Assembly: GCA_002050035.1 (NCBI GenBank)
Contig: MVCR01000005.1
Span: forward strand, 1 to 44,874
Source: Planctomycetales bacterium 4484_113
GTDB lineage: Bacteria > 4484-113
DNA: 44,874 bases
Direction of reading: 5' to 3'
Both the position numbers and the translations under genes were made by a program. This document shows positions 1 to 7,953 of the stretch, in pieces. Positions within the stretch are counted from its first letter, which is position 1. Every line of letters starts with the position of its first letter. Under the pieces are notes generated by a model that did no database searches, had not been told where the DNA came from, and was given only the letters and a program-made list of their open reading frames with translations.

Positions 1-1
1 G

Positions 2-358
2 GTGCGCCTGACAAGAGAGAAGCATGCTTCCATCATTGACCCGGCAATGCGAGCGTTCGAGTTCAAGCTGGAACTGGCATCGGTGCCGTTTGATGCCGAT
101 ACGACTTATGTCGTGGTGAATCGCGAGGACGCCCCGGTGGAAGGAGCCAATACATACTCGGTGCGGTTTGAGCTCGCTGCACTGGCAGCGCACCTAACTG
201 CTTTCCTGTCCGAGCGGGAGTACACCCTAGTGGAGGAACTACCCTCGTACCGGCGCGAGCTCGAAGACGAGCTGCTGAACAGTTTCGTGCAGCGCTTCGG
301 CTCCTGCCTGCGGGAACCGAAAGCCCGCCGGCAGGAGCGGACGGAGTCAGTTGCCTGA
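2..358 (+). CDS. Unidentified protein, possibly 5'-truncated by the window edge
   Basis: I do not recognise this 118-residue reading frame. It opens with a GTG at the very edge of the window, so an upstream continuation cannot be excluded and no ribosome binding site is visible. The composition is soluble and mixed, with an acidic helical stretch (SYRRELEDELLNSF) followed by a basic tail; there is no signal peptide or membrane segment. It ends 14 bases before gmk and shares its strand, so the two are probably cotranscribed. In many bacteria the gene before gmk is yicC or remA, but I see no convincing match to either. Codon use resembles its neighbours, so I take it as a real gene. Confidence 0.6.
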   Translation: MRLTREKHASIIDPAMRAFEFKLELASVPFDADTTYVVVNREDAPVEGANTYSVRFELAALAAHLTAFLSEREYTLVEELPSYRRELEDELLNSFVQRFGSCLREPKARRQERTESVA

Positions 359-372
359 CCCTACTGCATATC

Positions 373-978
373 ATGATCAACGGAATCGTCATTTCTGGAT
401 GCTCAGGAGTCGGAAAGACCACTGTTATCAAGCACCTGCTCCGTCTGCACCCCGATTTCGCCTTCTCGGTGAGCTACACCACCCGTCCACCTCGTGCCGA
501 CGAGGTCGATGGAAAGGACTATCATTTCATCAGCCGCGAGGAGTTCGAACGGAAGGCGCGCGAGCGCTTCTTTCTCGAATGGGAGGAAGTCTACGGCTGC
601 TACTACGGCACGCCAAAGCTGCCTCCCGATGAGGAAGAAGGGACCACACGGGTGGTCATATTCGAGCTCGACTCCAAGGGCGCTCTCAATCTCCAGCAGA
701 AATTCCCCCAGTTCACAACCATCGCCATCATCCCACCGTCGGTGGATGCAATCGGGGCTCGCCTTCGCGCACGGGGAAGCGAAACTGACGAGAGCATCGC
801 GGAACGCCGACGCCATATCGCGGAAGAGCTCCGTCGCCTGCAGCACCTCTCATACTGTGTCGTGAATGACGATATTGAGGCGACGGCACGTGAGATCGAG
901 ACCATTATTCTCGCCCAGTTCCACCGGCTGCCCTTTTTGGGGGCGAAGATAGATGAATTACTGGAGCTTCTGGCTTAG
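373..978 (+). CDS. gmk: Guanylate kinase
   Basis: Phosphorylates GMP (and dGMP) to GDP with ATP in the cytoplasm. At 201 residues it has the usual family length. The P-loop GCSGVGKTT lies at about residues 9-17, and the GMP-binding segment SYTTRPPRADEVDGKDYHFI follows at about 34-53, as in all bacterial Gmk proteins. The later lid region (RLRARGSETDESIAERRRH) and the VVNDD stretch near 160 also fit. The first line of the protein (MINGIVISG) leaves no room for an earlier start. Its position before rpoZ and coaBC is the classic gmk-rpoZ-coaBC arrangement. Identification is secure. Confidence 0.97.
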   Translation: MINGIVISGCSGVGKTTVIKHLLRLHPDFAFSVSYTTRPPRADEVDGKDYHFISREEFERKARERFFLEWEEVYGCYYGTPKLPPDEEEGTTRVVIFELDSKGALNLQQKFPQFTTIAIIPPSVDAIGARLRARGSETDESIAERRRHIAEELRRLQHLSYCVVNDDIEATAREIETIILAQFHRLPFLGAKIDELLELLA

Positions 979-993
979 GAGGCACGGCCAATA

Positions 994-1461
994 ATGGACA
1001 AGGACAAGAACATCACAGAACGTGACACCCTGCTGTATCCACTGCTGGAGGATCTGCTACAGCGGATACCGAGCAAGTTCGAGGTTGTGGTTCTGGCATC
1101 ATTGCGAGCGCGCGAGATTATGCGCAAGCAGAAGTTGGGCGCCTCCTTCGACGGCGAGCTGGACGCTGACGTGGTCAGCGAACAGGAGACGCTGAAACCT
1201 CTGTCCCGTGCGCTTGCCGATATCGCAGAAGGCAAACTGGACCGCGAGAAGATGTACCTTCTCGAATACCTAGAGAGCTTTCGTCGGGGAGACGAGGATA
1301 TCGCCGCACCACCAGTACTGGAAGAAGACTCCGTCATCGCGCAGCATCCGTCGAAAGAAGCCACGGGCGACCTCCCACTCGCACTGCCCGCCGAAGCGGA
1401 GGCGAGCGCATCTGTGGCGGAGGAAGAACTCAAAAAGAGTGAAGATACCGACGAAGAATAG
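994..1461 (+). CDS. rpoZ: RNA polymerase omega subunit with a long acidic tail
   Basis: Omega binds the beta-prime subunit and aids RNA polymerase assembly. The N-terminal 90 residues hold the family signature: LLEDLLQRIPSKFEVVVLA, then RAREIMRK and KPLSRALADIAEGKL. An AGGAGG ribosome binding site sits about 11 bases before the ATG. At 155 residues it is clearly longer than the roughly 70-100 usual for the family. The extra 65 residues are rich in Glu, Ala, Ser and Pro and look disordered. The 3' end overlaps the GTG chosen for coaBC by 23 bases, which implies translational coupling. The omega call rests on the N-terminal motif and on the gmk-coaBC context. Confidence 0.9.
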   Translation: MDKDKNITERDTLLYPLLEDLLQRIPSKFEVVVLASLRAREIMRKQKLGASFDGELDADVVSEQETLKPLSRALADIAEGKLDREKMYLLEYLESFRRGDEDIAAPPVLEEDSVIAQHPSKEATGDLPLALPAEAEASASVAEEELKKSEDTDEE

Positions 1462-2686
1462 ATGTGTCCTGCTGGGCGTATGCGGCGGGATTGCTGCCTA
1501 CAAGGCCTGTGAAGTTGTCAGGCTGCTTGTCAAGGCAGGTGTGGACGTTCACGTGCTTATGACGCCCAACGCCACACGGTTCGTCTCTCCACTCACCTTC
1601 GCCGCACTTTCCGGCTATCCAGTCGCGGTGGAAGCTTTCCCGCCTTCCGCAAGCGAAGCGGGATCGAGCAGCACCTATGATCCTCTGGCGCACATAACGC
1701 TCTCGCATCAGGCTGAGTTGCTCTTGTTGGCTCCCGCGACGGCTAACACGCTGGCCAAGCTGGCAGCGGGGATTGCGGACAACCTTCTTCTCTCCACCGC
1801 CCTAGCCTTCTCAGGACCGGTAGTTTTTGCGCCGGCAATGAACTCCCGCATGTACGCGAATCCGGCGACGCGCGACAACATCGCCAAGCTCAAAGCGCGC
1901 GGCTGCATTGAGGTGGAAGCCGAGATGGGTGCACTGGCCTCGCTGGAATCGGGCATGGGTCGACTGGCTGAACCCGCCAGAATCGTACAGCGCGTCCTGC
2001 ACGAGCTTAGGCGCGAAGGCAGTCCACTGGAAGGCCGGCGCATCCTTGTGACCGCAGGTGGAACCCGGGAGTACTTCGATGATATCCGCTTCATCTCCAA
2101 CGCCTCCACCGGCACACTGGCTCTTTGCTGTGCTGATGAGCTCTATCTTGCAGGTGCCGAGGTCGAGCTGATAGCGGCGCCAAGCGTGGCGGAAGATGAG
2201 CTCGCATCACGTGCGTATCCCACCATTCGAGTAACTAGCGCTGAGGAGATGCTTACCCAGGTGCGCGAGCGCGCAATTGGGCTCGATGTCCTGCTGATGC
2301 TCGCTGCCGTCGCTGATTACCGTCCGCCACGCCGCAAGGGCAAAATCAAGAAGGATGACGCAGTGGAACTTGATTTGCGGCTGACTCGCACGGAAGACAT
2401 CTTGAGCTCCCTGGAGGAAGGGAAGCCCAACGTGCGCATAGGCGCGTCACTGGAAACCGAGGAAGTCGAGCAGAGAGCCGCGGCAAAGCTGACCGCGAAG
2501 AACCTCTCTGCTATCGTGGCGGTTGAGCTCGATCCTGAAGCGCCGCCGTTCGGGCAGCGCTCCTTGCGGGCCGGGATCCTCACTCCTCACGAGTGGCTGC
2601 TGCCCCTGTCCCGGCGCGACAAGATTGAACTGAGCCGCGAGATTGCACATCTAATCACCAGACTGTTGAATCCAAAGGAGCAATAA
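1439..2686 (+). CDS. coaBC: Bifunctional phosphopantothenoylcysteine decarboxylase / phosphopantothenate-cysteine ligase
   Basis: Carries out two steps of coenzyme A synthesis: joining cysteine to 4'-phosphopantothenate (CoaB) and decarboxylating the product (CoaC). The FMN-binding CoaC half (about residues 8-190) begins GVCGGIAAYKACEVV and contains HITLSHQAE, APATANTLAKLAAGIADNLL and the PAMNSRMY substrate clamp. The CoaB half (about 200-400) has ILVTAGGTREYFDDIRFISN, then LAAVADYRP and a KIKK lysine cluster. The length (415) is normal. The start is a GTG inside the end of rpoZ, with a GGAGGAA element about 13 bases upstream; no better start is available in frame before the conserved LLGVCGG strand. 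It is followed at once by the foldase gene. Confidence 0.95.
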   Translation: MKIPTKNRCVLLGVCGGIAAYKACEVVRLLVKAGVDVHVLMTPNATRFVSPLTFAALSGYPVAVEAFPPSASEAGSSSTYDPLAHITLSHQAELLLLAPATANTLAKLAAGIADNLLLSTALAFSGPVVFAPAMNSRMYANPATRDNIAKLKARGCIEVEAEMGALASLESGMGRLAEPARIVQRVLHELRREGSPLEGRRILVTAGGTREYFDDIRFISNASTGTLALCCADELYLAGAEVELIAAPSVAEDELASRAYPTIRVTSAEEMLTQVRERAIGLDVLLMLAAVADYRPPRRKGKIKKDDAVELDLRLTRTEDILSSLEEGKPNVRIGASLETEEVEQRAAAKLTAKNLSAIVAVELDPEAPPFGQRSLRAGILTPHEWLLPLSRRDKIELSREIAHLITRLLNPKEQ

Positions 2687-2689
2687 CCA

Positions 2690-3631
2690 ATGAACAGGTA
2701 TCTAACCCTGCTGCTGATTGCATTGGCGATAACGGCTGCGGGCTTACTCCCTGCGCACGCAGCCCCCGATACCGTCCTGTCAACCAAGGACGGTCAGAGC
2801 TACACGCTGGAGGACTTCCACATCTTCTATATGAAGCAACTGGGAGCCCGCGGGCTCATCACCTTCCTGGAGCAGATGGTGGTCTATGAGCAGGCCAAGA
2901 AACAGGGGCTCGCTCCGACAAAGGAAGAAACAGCTGAGTTCATCAAGAACGATATGACTCCAGAGATCTACAAGGGCTTCCAGCAGATCTACTCGCAGAA
3001 GGCACTCAATAAGTTCGTTGAATACACGATTATGAATCGGAAATACCGCAAGTATCTCGAGCAGAAATTCATCAAGGAAAAGGGCATCAACATCACTGAC
3101 GACGACGCACGGAAGTACTACGTGAAGAACATCGACAAGTTTCAGCTACCGGACCGCGTGCAGCTTTCTATCATCAGCGTGGAGGACGAGAAGACCGCGC
3201 AGGAGGTCATGGCACGTCTGGAGAAAGGGGAGGACTTCAACCAGCTCGCCGCCATCTACAACGCTGACGAGGAACTGCGCGCGAACAGTGGCTACGTAGG
3301 CGTTATTGGCAAGGGAATGGGATTACCGGAACCCCTTGAGAAGGTGGCGTTCAGCCTTGAGCCGGGGAATCACTCGGGCATTATCCGCGGCACGCTTTTC
3401 CACGTCATCTTCGTGCATAATCGGTTCCCGGCGAAGAACTACGAGTTTGCTGACGTCAAAGAGGACATCAAGAAGTTCCTCGAGGAGCAGGAAGTGGACC
3501 GCTACATCTCCGAGCATCTCAACAAGTTGTACCAGGAACAACTGCCCAAATTCGAGATAAAGGCTGAGCTATTCAAGGCGGGAGAAGATAAAGTGCCGAA
3601 GGGCGGCGCAGGGCCGGTGCCCTCGGAATAG
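2690..3631 (+). CDS. Exported parvulin-type peptidyl-prolyl isomerase (SurA/PrsA-like foldase)
   Basis: A secreted chaperone and prolyl isomerase assisting folding of exported proteins. A hydrophobic signal peptide ending LLPAHA|AP suggests cleavage by signal peptidase I near residue 25. A helical SurA_N-like chaperone region follows (about 40-145). The parvulin domain is at about 155-250, recognisable by the strand RVQLSIISVED, the EVMARLEKGEDFNQLAAIYN helix, and the LPEPLEKVAFSLEPGNHSG and GTLFHVIFVHNRFP segments. The C-terminal helix (KFLEEQEVDRYISEHLNKL) is typical of the family. AAGGAG lies 8 bases before the ATG. It starts 3 bases after coaBC and is likely in the same operon. I cannot tell whether it is free in the periplasm. 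Confidence 0.87.
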   Translation: MNRYLTLLLIALAITAAGLLPAHAAPDTVLSTKDGQSYTLEDFHIFYMKQLGARGLITFLEQMVVYEQAKKQGLAPTKEETAEFIKNDMTPEIYKGFQQIYSQKALNKFVEYTIMNRKYRKYLEQKFIKEKGINITDDDARKYYVKNIDKFQLPDRVQLSIISVEDEKTAQEVMARLEKGEDFNQLAAIYNADEELRANSGYVGVIGKGMGLPEPLEKVAFSLEPGNHSGIIRGTLFHVIFVHNRFPAKNYEFADVKEDIKKFLEEQEVDRYISEHLNKLYQEQLPKFEIKAELFKAGEDKVPKGGAGPVPSE

Positions 3632-3651
3632 CACCAGAGCTGGAACTGCTG

Positions 3652-3657
3652 TACAAT
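3652..3657 (+). promoter_or_regulatory. Possible -10 box overlapping the annotated priA start
   Basis: TACAAT lies over the first priA ATG. If used, transcription would begin near base 3664 and the start codon would be the in-frame GTG at 3695. No good -35 element is visible. Confidence 0.35.
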
Positions 3658-5827
3658 GACCTCCCCTGCCGGAAGCCAATCGGGACAGCCTGCAGTGAAG
3701 CTGGTTGAGGTACATCTGCTTGCCCACAAGATCTCCTTTCGGAGCTTCACCTATAGCGTGCCACCATGGTTGCCGGTCGCGCGTGGCGAAGTGGTAGCAG
3801 TTCCATTTCGCCGGAAGATCGAAGCGGGCATCGTAAGCGGGTCGGCCAAGCAAACCCCTAAGGGGCCTGCACTGCCCATTCTCGGACGCCTGCAGACACC
3901 TGGAACCCAACCCCAGAGCTTCGGTCACTTGCTGCTAACACTGGCTCACTACAATCTTGCCACTCCGGGAGAGCTGTTTGGCGATGTCGCTTTCGGGCGA
4001 CCTGAACGGAGAATAAACTTGCTGTTCTCGCGGCGGGAGGTTTCCCGACCGCAGAAGCATCTGGAAGAAGCGTACAGCGTGCTCCGTCTGCTTGCTCCCC
4101 GTGACCGCAACCGCATCACACAGGCTCTTACCAAGAAGCTGTTTCAGGCGCTGACACTGGACGAGCTGATCGACCTCGTCGCCAGCGGACTCATTGCCGT
4201 CGAGGGTGAGCTCGGTCTTGCGCCGTCCGCCCACGGGAAGCCGTTAGTGCACGCGCGCCGAAAGCTCCAGCAGCAACTCTTCGTCAGCGGCGCTTCAGGC
4301 GTACCCCTGCCGGCGAACAGCTTCCTCTTTCAAGACGCCTCGGAGTTTATTCAGAAACTGAGAGGTCCCAGCCACGTTTCCGACCACCTTAATCTCAGTG
4401 TGCGGCATATGAATTGGCGAAAGGTCGTCGATGGCGCTCTCGCGCGAGAACTGAGCGGTAGTCTACGCCGACTACTCATTCTCCCCAGCGAGTACTTCGT
4501 AGAGAGGTTTTTCAGAAGATTACCGAGAGCCATCTCCGGACAAGTGCTTCGCTTCGAGCCCGAAGCAAAGGCAGCCGCCTTCAATGGACTTTCACGCCGG
4601 TTGTCGCAGGACGAACCACTGCTTGTAGTGGGCAAGCGGGCGGCGCAGTTTCTCCTCTTGTACGGCTCATTTGACGATGTCGTGCTGTTCGATCCCACAA
4701 ACGATAATCTGCGCTCCGACCGATTCCCGCGATACGACACGATAGTGAACCTCTACCTGATTTCACTCCTGACTGGCACCCGCCTTACGCTGATCCCGCT
4801 TACGCCCTGCCCGCCGATCCTCAAAGAACCTGTACCGGTGCCGCACGTGGTGAACCTCCCCTCGACCGCCGGCGAGCGGATTGATGCGATAGTTGACTAC
4901 GTCACAGAGCAGGCTCGGTGTGGGCGCAAGCTGCTCGTCTACAACAATGCACTGGGCAGCGGGCAAGCAATCACCTGCACCACGTGCGGCGAGGCACTTC
5001 TCTGCCCTCACTGTGGACATCAGCTTGCCCACTCGCACCCGGAGCACCGGTTCTTCTGCACGCATTGCGGATTCAGCGAACCAGCCATGATCTGCGGAAA
5101 CTGCGGCAGTCGGGAATTCGCAGTTCGCGTTATTGGCGTTGATGGGCTGGCGCGGCGTGTGCGCAAGGCGTTGCGTGATCCGGTGCGTGAATGCACGCCG
5201 CGGGTGGGCGCTCTCTACGACGCACGGCGTCGGCGCATCCGCGAAGCCAACCTGGGGCGCACCGACGTCCTCATCGGGACGAGCACGCTCTTCCAACCTC
5301 TTGCCTTCTACCGTCCGGAGGAAATTGTGCTGGTGGCGCAGGAGCATACCCGAGCGGGGAAGACCGGCGTACCTGAGGAATCGACTCTGTGGGAGCTCTC
5401 GCGACTGGCAGCGCTTTATGGAACAGCCATGACGAAACTCACTGTACTGGCCGCGCCACCCATGACGACTTCTCTTCTCGCACGCACCGGTCCGTGCCGA
5501 TTGCAGACCATGGCGGACGAAGACGAACTGCGCAAGGAGTTCTTGCTCCCGCCCCATAGCCCTCTGATCGAATTCTCTGCATACGGCTCTCAGGAATCCA
5601 GAGTCGGCAAGTTCGTAGGCGAAATGCTGGGACAGCTTGAATACACACAGCGGGTCCGTCTTGTCGAGTGCGGCCCAGTGCATCGTACGCCGAGCGAAGA
5701 ACACTTCGTGATACGAGGGCGCTTCCTGCTGGCAACACCTTCCTTCTCCTTGCTGCGCGAGCTTCGCATTCAGGGCAAGCGGCAGCGAGTGGACATTGTC
5801 TACGCCCCTCGTTACTTCCTGCCCTGA
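3656..5827 (+). CDS. priA: Primosomal protein N' (PriA) lacking helicase motifs
   Basis: PriA recognises stalled forks and reloads the replicative helicase. The N-terminal fork-binding domain is present (KISFRSFTYSVP, then GEVVAVPFRRK and AGIVSG). The zinc-binding region is intact, with eight cysteines in four CxxC-like pairs at about residues 441-483. Where a P-loop should precede RRLLILPSEYFVERF there is none (SGSLRRLL), the DEEH box is replaced by FDPTNDNLRSDRFPRYDT (about 345), and the QGR-type motif VI is absent. It is therefore probably a pseudohelicase acting as a structural loader, as described for Deinococcus and Actinobacteria. A TACAAT box overlaps the first ATG, so a GTG 39 bases downstream (MKLVEVHLLAHK...) may be the true start. 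Confidence 0.9.
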   Translation: MTSPAGSQSGQPAVKLVEVHLLAHKISFRSFTYSVPPWLPVARGEVVAVPFRRKIEAGIVSGSAKQTPKGPALPILGRLQTPGTQPQSFGHLLLTLAHYNLATPGELFGDVAFGRPERRINLLFSRREVSRPQKHLEEAYSVLRLLAPRDRNRITQALTKKLFQALTLDELIDLVASGLIAVEGELGLAPSAHGKPLVHARRKLQQQLFVSGASGVPLPANSFLFQDASEFIQKLRGPSHVSDHLNLSVRHMNWRKVVDGALARELSGSLRRLLILPSEYFVERFFRRLPRAISGQVLRFEPEAKAAAFNGLSRRLSQDEPLLVVGKRAAQFLLLYGSFDDVVLFDPTNDNLRSDRFPRYDTIVNLYLISLLTGTRLTLIPLTPCPPILKEPVPVPHVVNLPSTAGERIDAIVDYVTEQARCGRKLLVYNNALGSGQAITCTTCGEALLCPHCGHQLAHSHPEHRFFCTHCGFSEPAMICGNCGSREFAVRVIGVDGLARRVRKALRDPVRECTPRVGALYDARRRRIREANLGRTDVLIGTSTLFQPLAFYRPEEIVLVAQEHTRAGKTGVPEESTLWELSRLAALYGTAMTKLTVLAAPPMTTSLLARTGPCRLQTMADEDELRKEFLLPPHSPLIEFSAYGSQESRVGKFVGEMLGQLEYTQRVRLVECGPVHRTPSEEHFVIRGRFLLATPSFSLLRELRIQGKRQRVDIVYAPRYFLP

Positions 5828-5837
5828 GAGCGAATGC

Positions 5838-5843
5838 TAGAAT
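5838..5843 (+). promoter_or_regulatory. Extended -10 box for the DUF4129 gene, leaderless layout
   Basis: TGC-TAGAAT, with only 7 bases between the box and the GTG at 5851. Transcription would begin at or next to the start codon. There is no Shine-Dalgarno sequence. Confidence 0.55.
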
Positions 5844-5850
5844 TAGACCG

Positions 5851-6639
5851 GTGCGTATCGGAAAGACAGTACTTACGCTGCTGACTTTCGCGGCTCTCGC
5901 AGCCGCCAGCCTCACGATACCAGCTTCCCCCGGGGATTCAGCAGGAAACCAGGGCTCCACCACCACGCTGCAGGAATGGGAGCAGCATTCCCAGCCTCAA
6001 GGCGGTCTCTCCGCGAAGGCAAGTGCGCGATTGCACTCCGAGATCGAGAGCATCCTGCGCCGACCCGAGTTCAGGATCAGCCGACTGACCCGAGAGCGTG
6101 AGGCTCCCGCCTGGCTGCGCTGGTTGCGGGACAAATGGACCAAATTCAGACAGGCGCTTGCCGCGCTAAGCTGGCTTCCTGCCGGTGCCTCACGCTGGTT
6201 CTTGCCCGCTATCAGCATCTTGCTGGGACTCGCACTGCTATATATGGTCTACCGTGTCGCCCGCGAGAGTCTTCTCGGTGGGCATGGCGGAGCAGGGGAG
6301 GTCGCACGTCGGCAGGCGACGCCGAAGGAGCTTTTGCAGCAGGCTTCTGCATCAGCGGAGAGAGCGGATTACACTGAAGCTATCAGATTGATCTTCACCG
6401 CCACACTGCTTCTCCTCTTCCCACGCGAGGCTCCGCGAACCCCCACCCGGACGCTGGTATACAAGCTCAAGGCAAAGAGCGCAGCGCTGGCTGACGATCT
6501 CATGGGACTCAACGGGCTATTTGAAGTGCACTACTACGGGAACAAACCCGCATCAGCCTCTGGCTACCAGCAGGCGCTCACTATTTCCAGCCATATCACA
6601 AAGACGATGAGTGGAGGTTCAGGTGAGTCAGCTTCGTAA
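5851..6639 (+). CDS. DUF4129 domain membrane protein
   Basis: A 262-residue protein with an N-terminal signal or anchor sequence (TVLTLLTFAALAAASL), an external charged region (about 35-105), a clear membrane helix (WFLPAISILLGLALLYMVYRVA) and a cytoplasmic DUF4129 region. The latter shows the family's helical ATPKELLQQASASAERADYTEAIRLIF and ALADDLMGLNGLFEVHYYG segments. DUF4129 proteins usually sit next to DUF4350 and DUF58/MoxR genes; here DUF4350 follows with a 17-base overlap. Their biochemical role is not established, and an envelope function is inferred. The ORF track opens further upstream, but the GTG used here follows a promoter box and begins a proper hydrophobic leader. The upstream part would overlap priA. 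Confidence 0.8.
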   Translation: MRIGKTVLTLLTFAALAAASLTIPASPGDSAGNQGSTTTLQEWEQHSQPQGGLSAKASARLHSEIESILRRPEFRISRLTREREAPAWLRWLRDKWTKFRQALAALSWLPAGASRWFLPAISILLGLALLYMVYRVARESLLGGHGGAGEVARRQATPKELLQQASASAERADYTEAIRLIFTATLLLLFPREAPRTPTRTLVYKLKAKSAALADDLMGLNGLFEVHYYGNKPASASGYQQALTISSHITKTMSGGSGESAS

Positions 6640-7945
6640 GTACCGCGGGCTGGTGACGCTGGCGCTGGTAGCGGTACTAGTGCTTGCGCTCCTGTGGATG
6701 CTGGCGGTGCCGTCACAAACGCAAACGGCAGAGCATCCACTCTCAGCCTTCGAGCCCGGCCCCCACGGGTTGCGGGCGCTTTACCTTCTGGGAAGGAGGA
6801 TGAACCTCAATGTGCGGCTTGGCACAACTTCGCCTGATTTGCTCTCGGGAGCGGGGACCATCGTGATTGGCGCAGAGGGGCACACCGCAGGTGCACCTTT
6901 GCCAGCTCCTCTTCAAATCGACGAGAATGACATCTGGACGCTTCTTGATCGCGGCATGCACGTCCTCTACCTCTCCCCCGTTGAAACACTGCCGAACGCC
7001 CCGGGCGGAAAAGCGCCGGCCTCGCATGAATCGGAATCCGCTGTAGAAGAACCGAGCAACGATCCTGCCGCCCGCAGTAGCGAAGCATCATCGCAACCAG
7101 ATTCACTAGGCAAGGAAGCAACAACCGTCAGCGAGCAGATTCCATTCGAGATGGCTGAAGACGGGACTGTTACGTTCCGCGTTGGCAACATCGACTCTCC
7201 CTTCTTTGCCAGTGCTCGCACACTGGAAGCCCCTGGCTTTGACCTGGGAGGCGAGTCACGTTGGAAGCTGTGGAAACGCCTCGCCGGAAGCGCACAGCAG
7301 GTCTACTGGCTTGGCGAGACGGGGAAGCCATTTCTGGCGGTCTATCAGGCCTCGCGTGGGAAGCTGGTGGCGCTGTTCGTAAGCGAAGTGCTGATCAACG
7401 ACAACATCGCGCGCGCTGACAATGTAGTGTTCGCCTACAATCTCCTGCAGCAGGTTGATTCGCCGCTCGGCACCTACTTCCTGGAGTCCATCCACGGTCA
7501 CTACCGTTCCAGCGTCGGGCTGACCAACCTGCTGGTTTTCACATCTTGGGGACACCTCATCATCCTGGCCGCCATTGCCGTTCTCATGAGTCTTATGGCG
7601 CAAGTCTTTCCGCTGGGTCGGAAGCGAGCCACACACCGGGAGCAGTTCCCATCGCCAATCGAGCGCGTTCGCGCACAGGCGCAGCTCTGGCGGCGAAGCG
7701 GAATGTTCGTGCCGGCAATGCACTTCGCTCTCGACTGCTCCTGCCCGGGCAAGGCGGGAACAGACGAAACAACTCGCAGTCTTAGCCGTGTACTTACCGC
7801 TGCCGGTATCAGCCGACAGCATATCCACGAAATCGAACAAGCAATGGCAGGGCAGCACAAGCTTGGTGCCACAGCGCGCAAGGAGATGATCCGAGCCTAT
7901 GGCGTTGCCCTGCGCAAGCGCGGGCACCAGCAAACCCGCATTTAG
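6623..7945 (+). CDS. DUF4350 domain membrane protein
   Basis: A 440-residue protein with an N-terminal membrane helix (VTLALVAVLVLALLWMLAV) followed by HPLSAFEPGPHGLRALYLLGRR, which resembles the opening of DUF4350 proteins. An acidic Ser/Glu-rich linker lies at about residues 135-175. A second membrane helix (LLVFTSWGHLIILAAIAVLMSLMAQVF) comes near residue 300, followed by a basic helical cytoplasmic tail. The start chosen is the GTG with GGAGG six bases before it; a GTG 12 bases earlier is also possible. It overlaps the DUF4129 gene, implying coupled translation. Family function is unknown; an envelope role with the DUF4129 and DUF58 partners is inferred. Confidence 0.75.
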   Translation: MSQLRKYRGLVTLALVAVLVLALLWMLAVPSQTQTAEHPLSAFEPGPHGLRALYLLGRRMNLNVRLGTTSPDLLSGAGTIVIGAEGHTAGAPLPAPLQIDENDIWTLLDRGMHVLYLSPVETLPNAPGGKAPASHESESAVEEPSNDPAARSSEASSQPDSLGKEATTVSEQIPFEMAEDGTVTFRVGNIDSPFFASARTLEAPGFDLGGESRWKLWKRLAGSAQQVYWLGETGKPFLAVYQASRGKLVALFVSEVLINDNIARADNVVFAYNLLQQVDSPLGTYFLESIHGHYRSSVGLTNLLVFTSWGHLIILAAIAVLMSLMAQVFPLGRKRATHREQFPSPIERVRAQAQLWRRSGMFVPAMHFALDCSCPGKAGTDETTRSLSRVLTAAGISRQHIHEIEQAMAGQHKLGATARKEMIRAYGVALRKRGHQQTRI

Positions 7946-7953
7946 GGAGAACT

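Noticed and set aside
4763-5704. Minus-strand ORF of 313 codons
   Set aside because: Antisense shadow of priA; it has no recognisable domain, and priA's zinc cysteines lie on the other strand.
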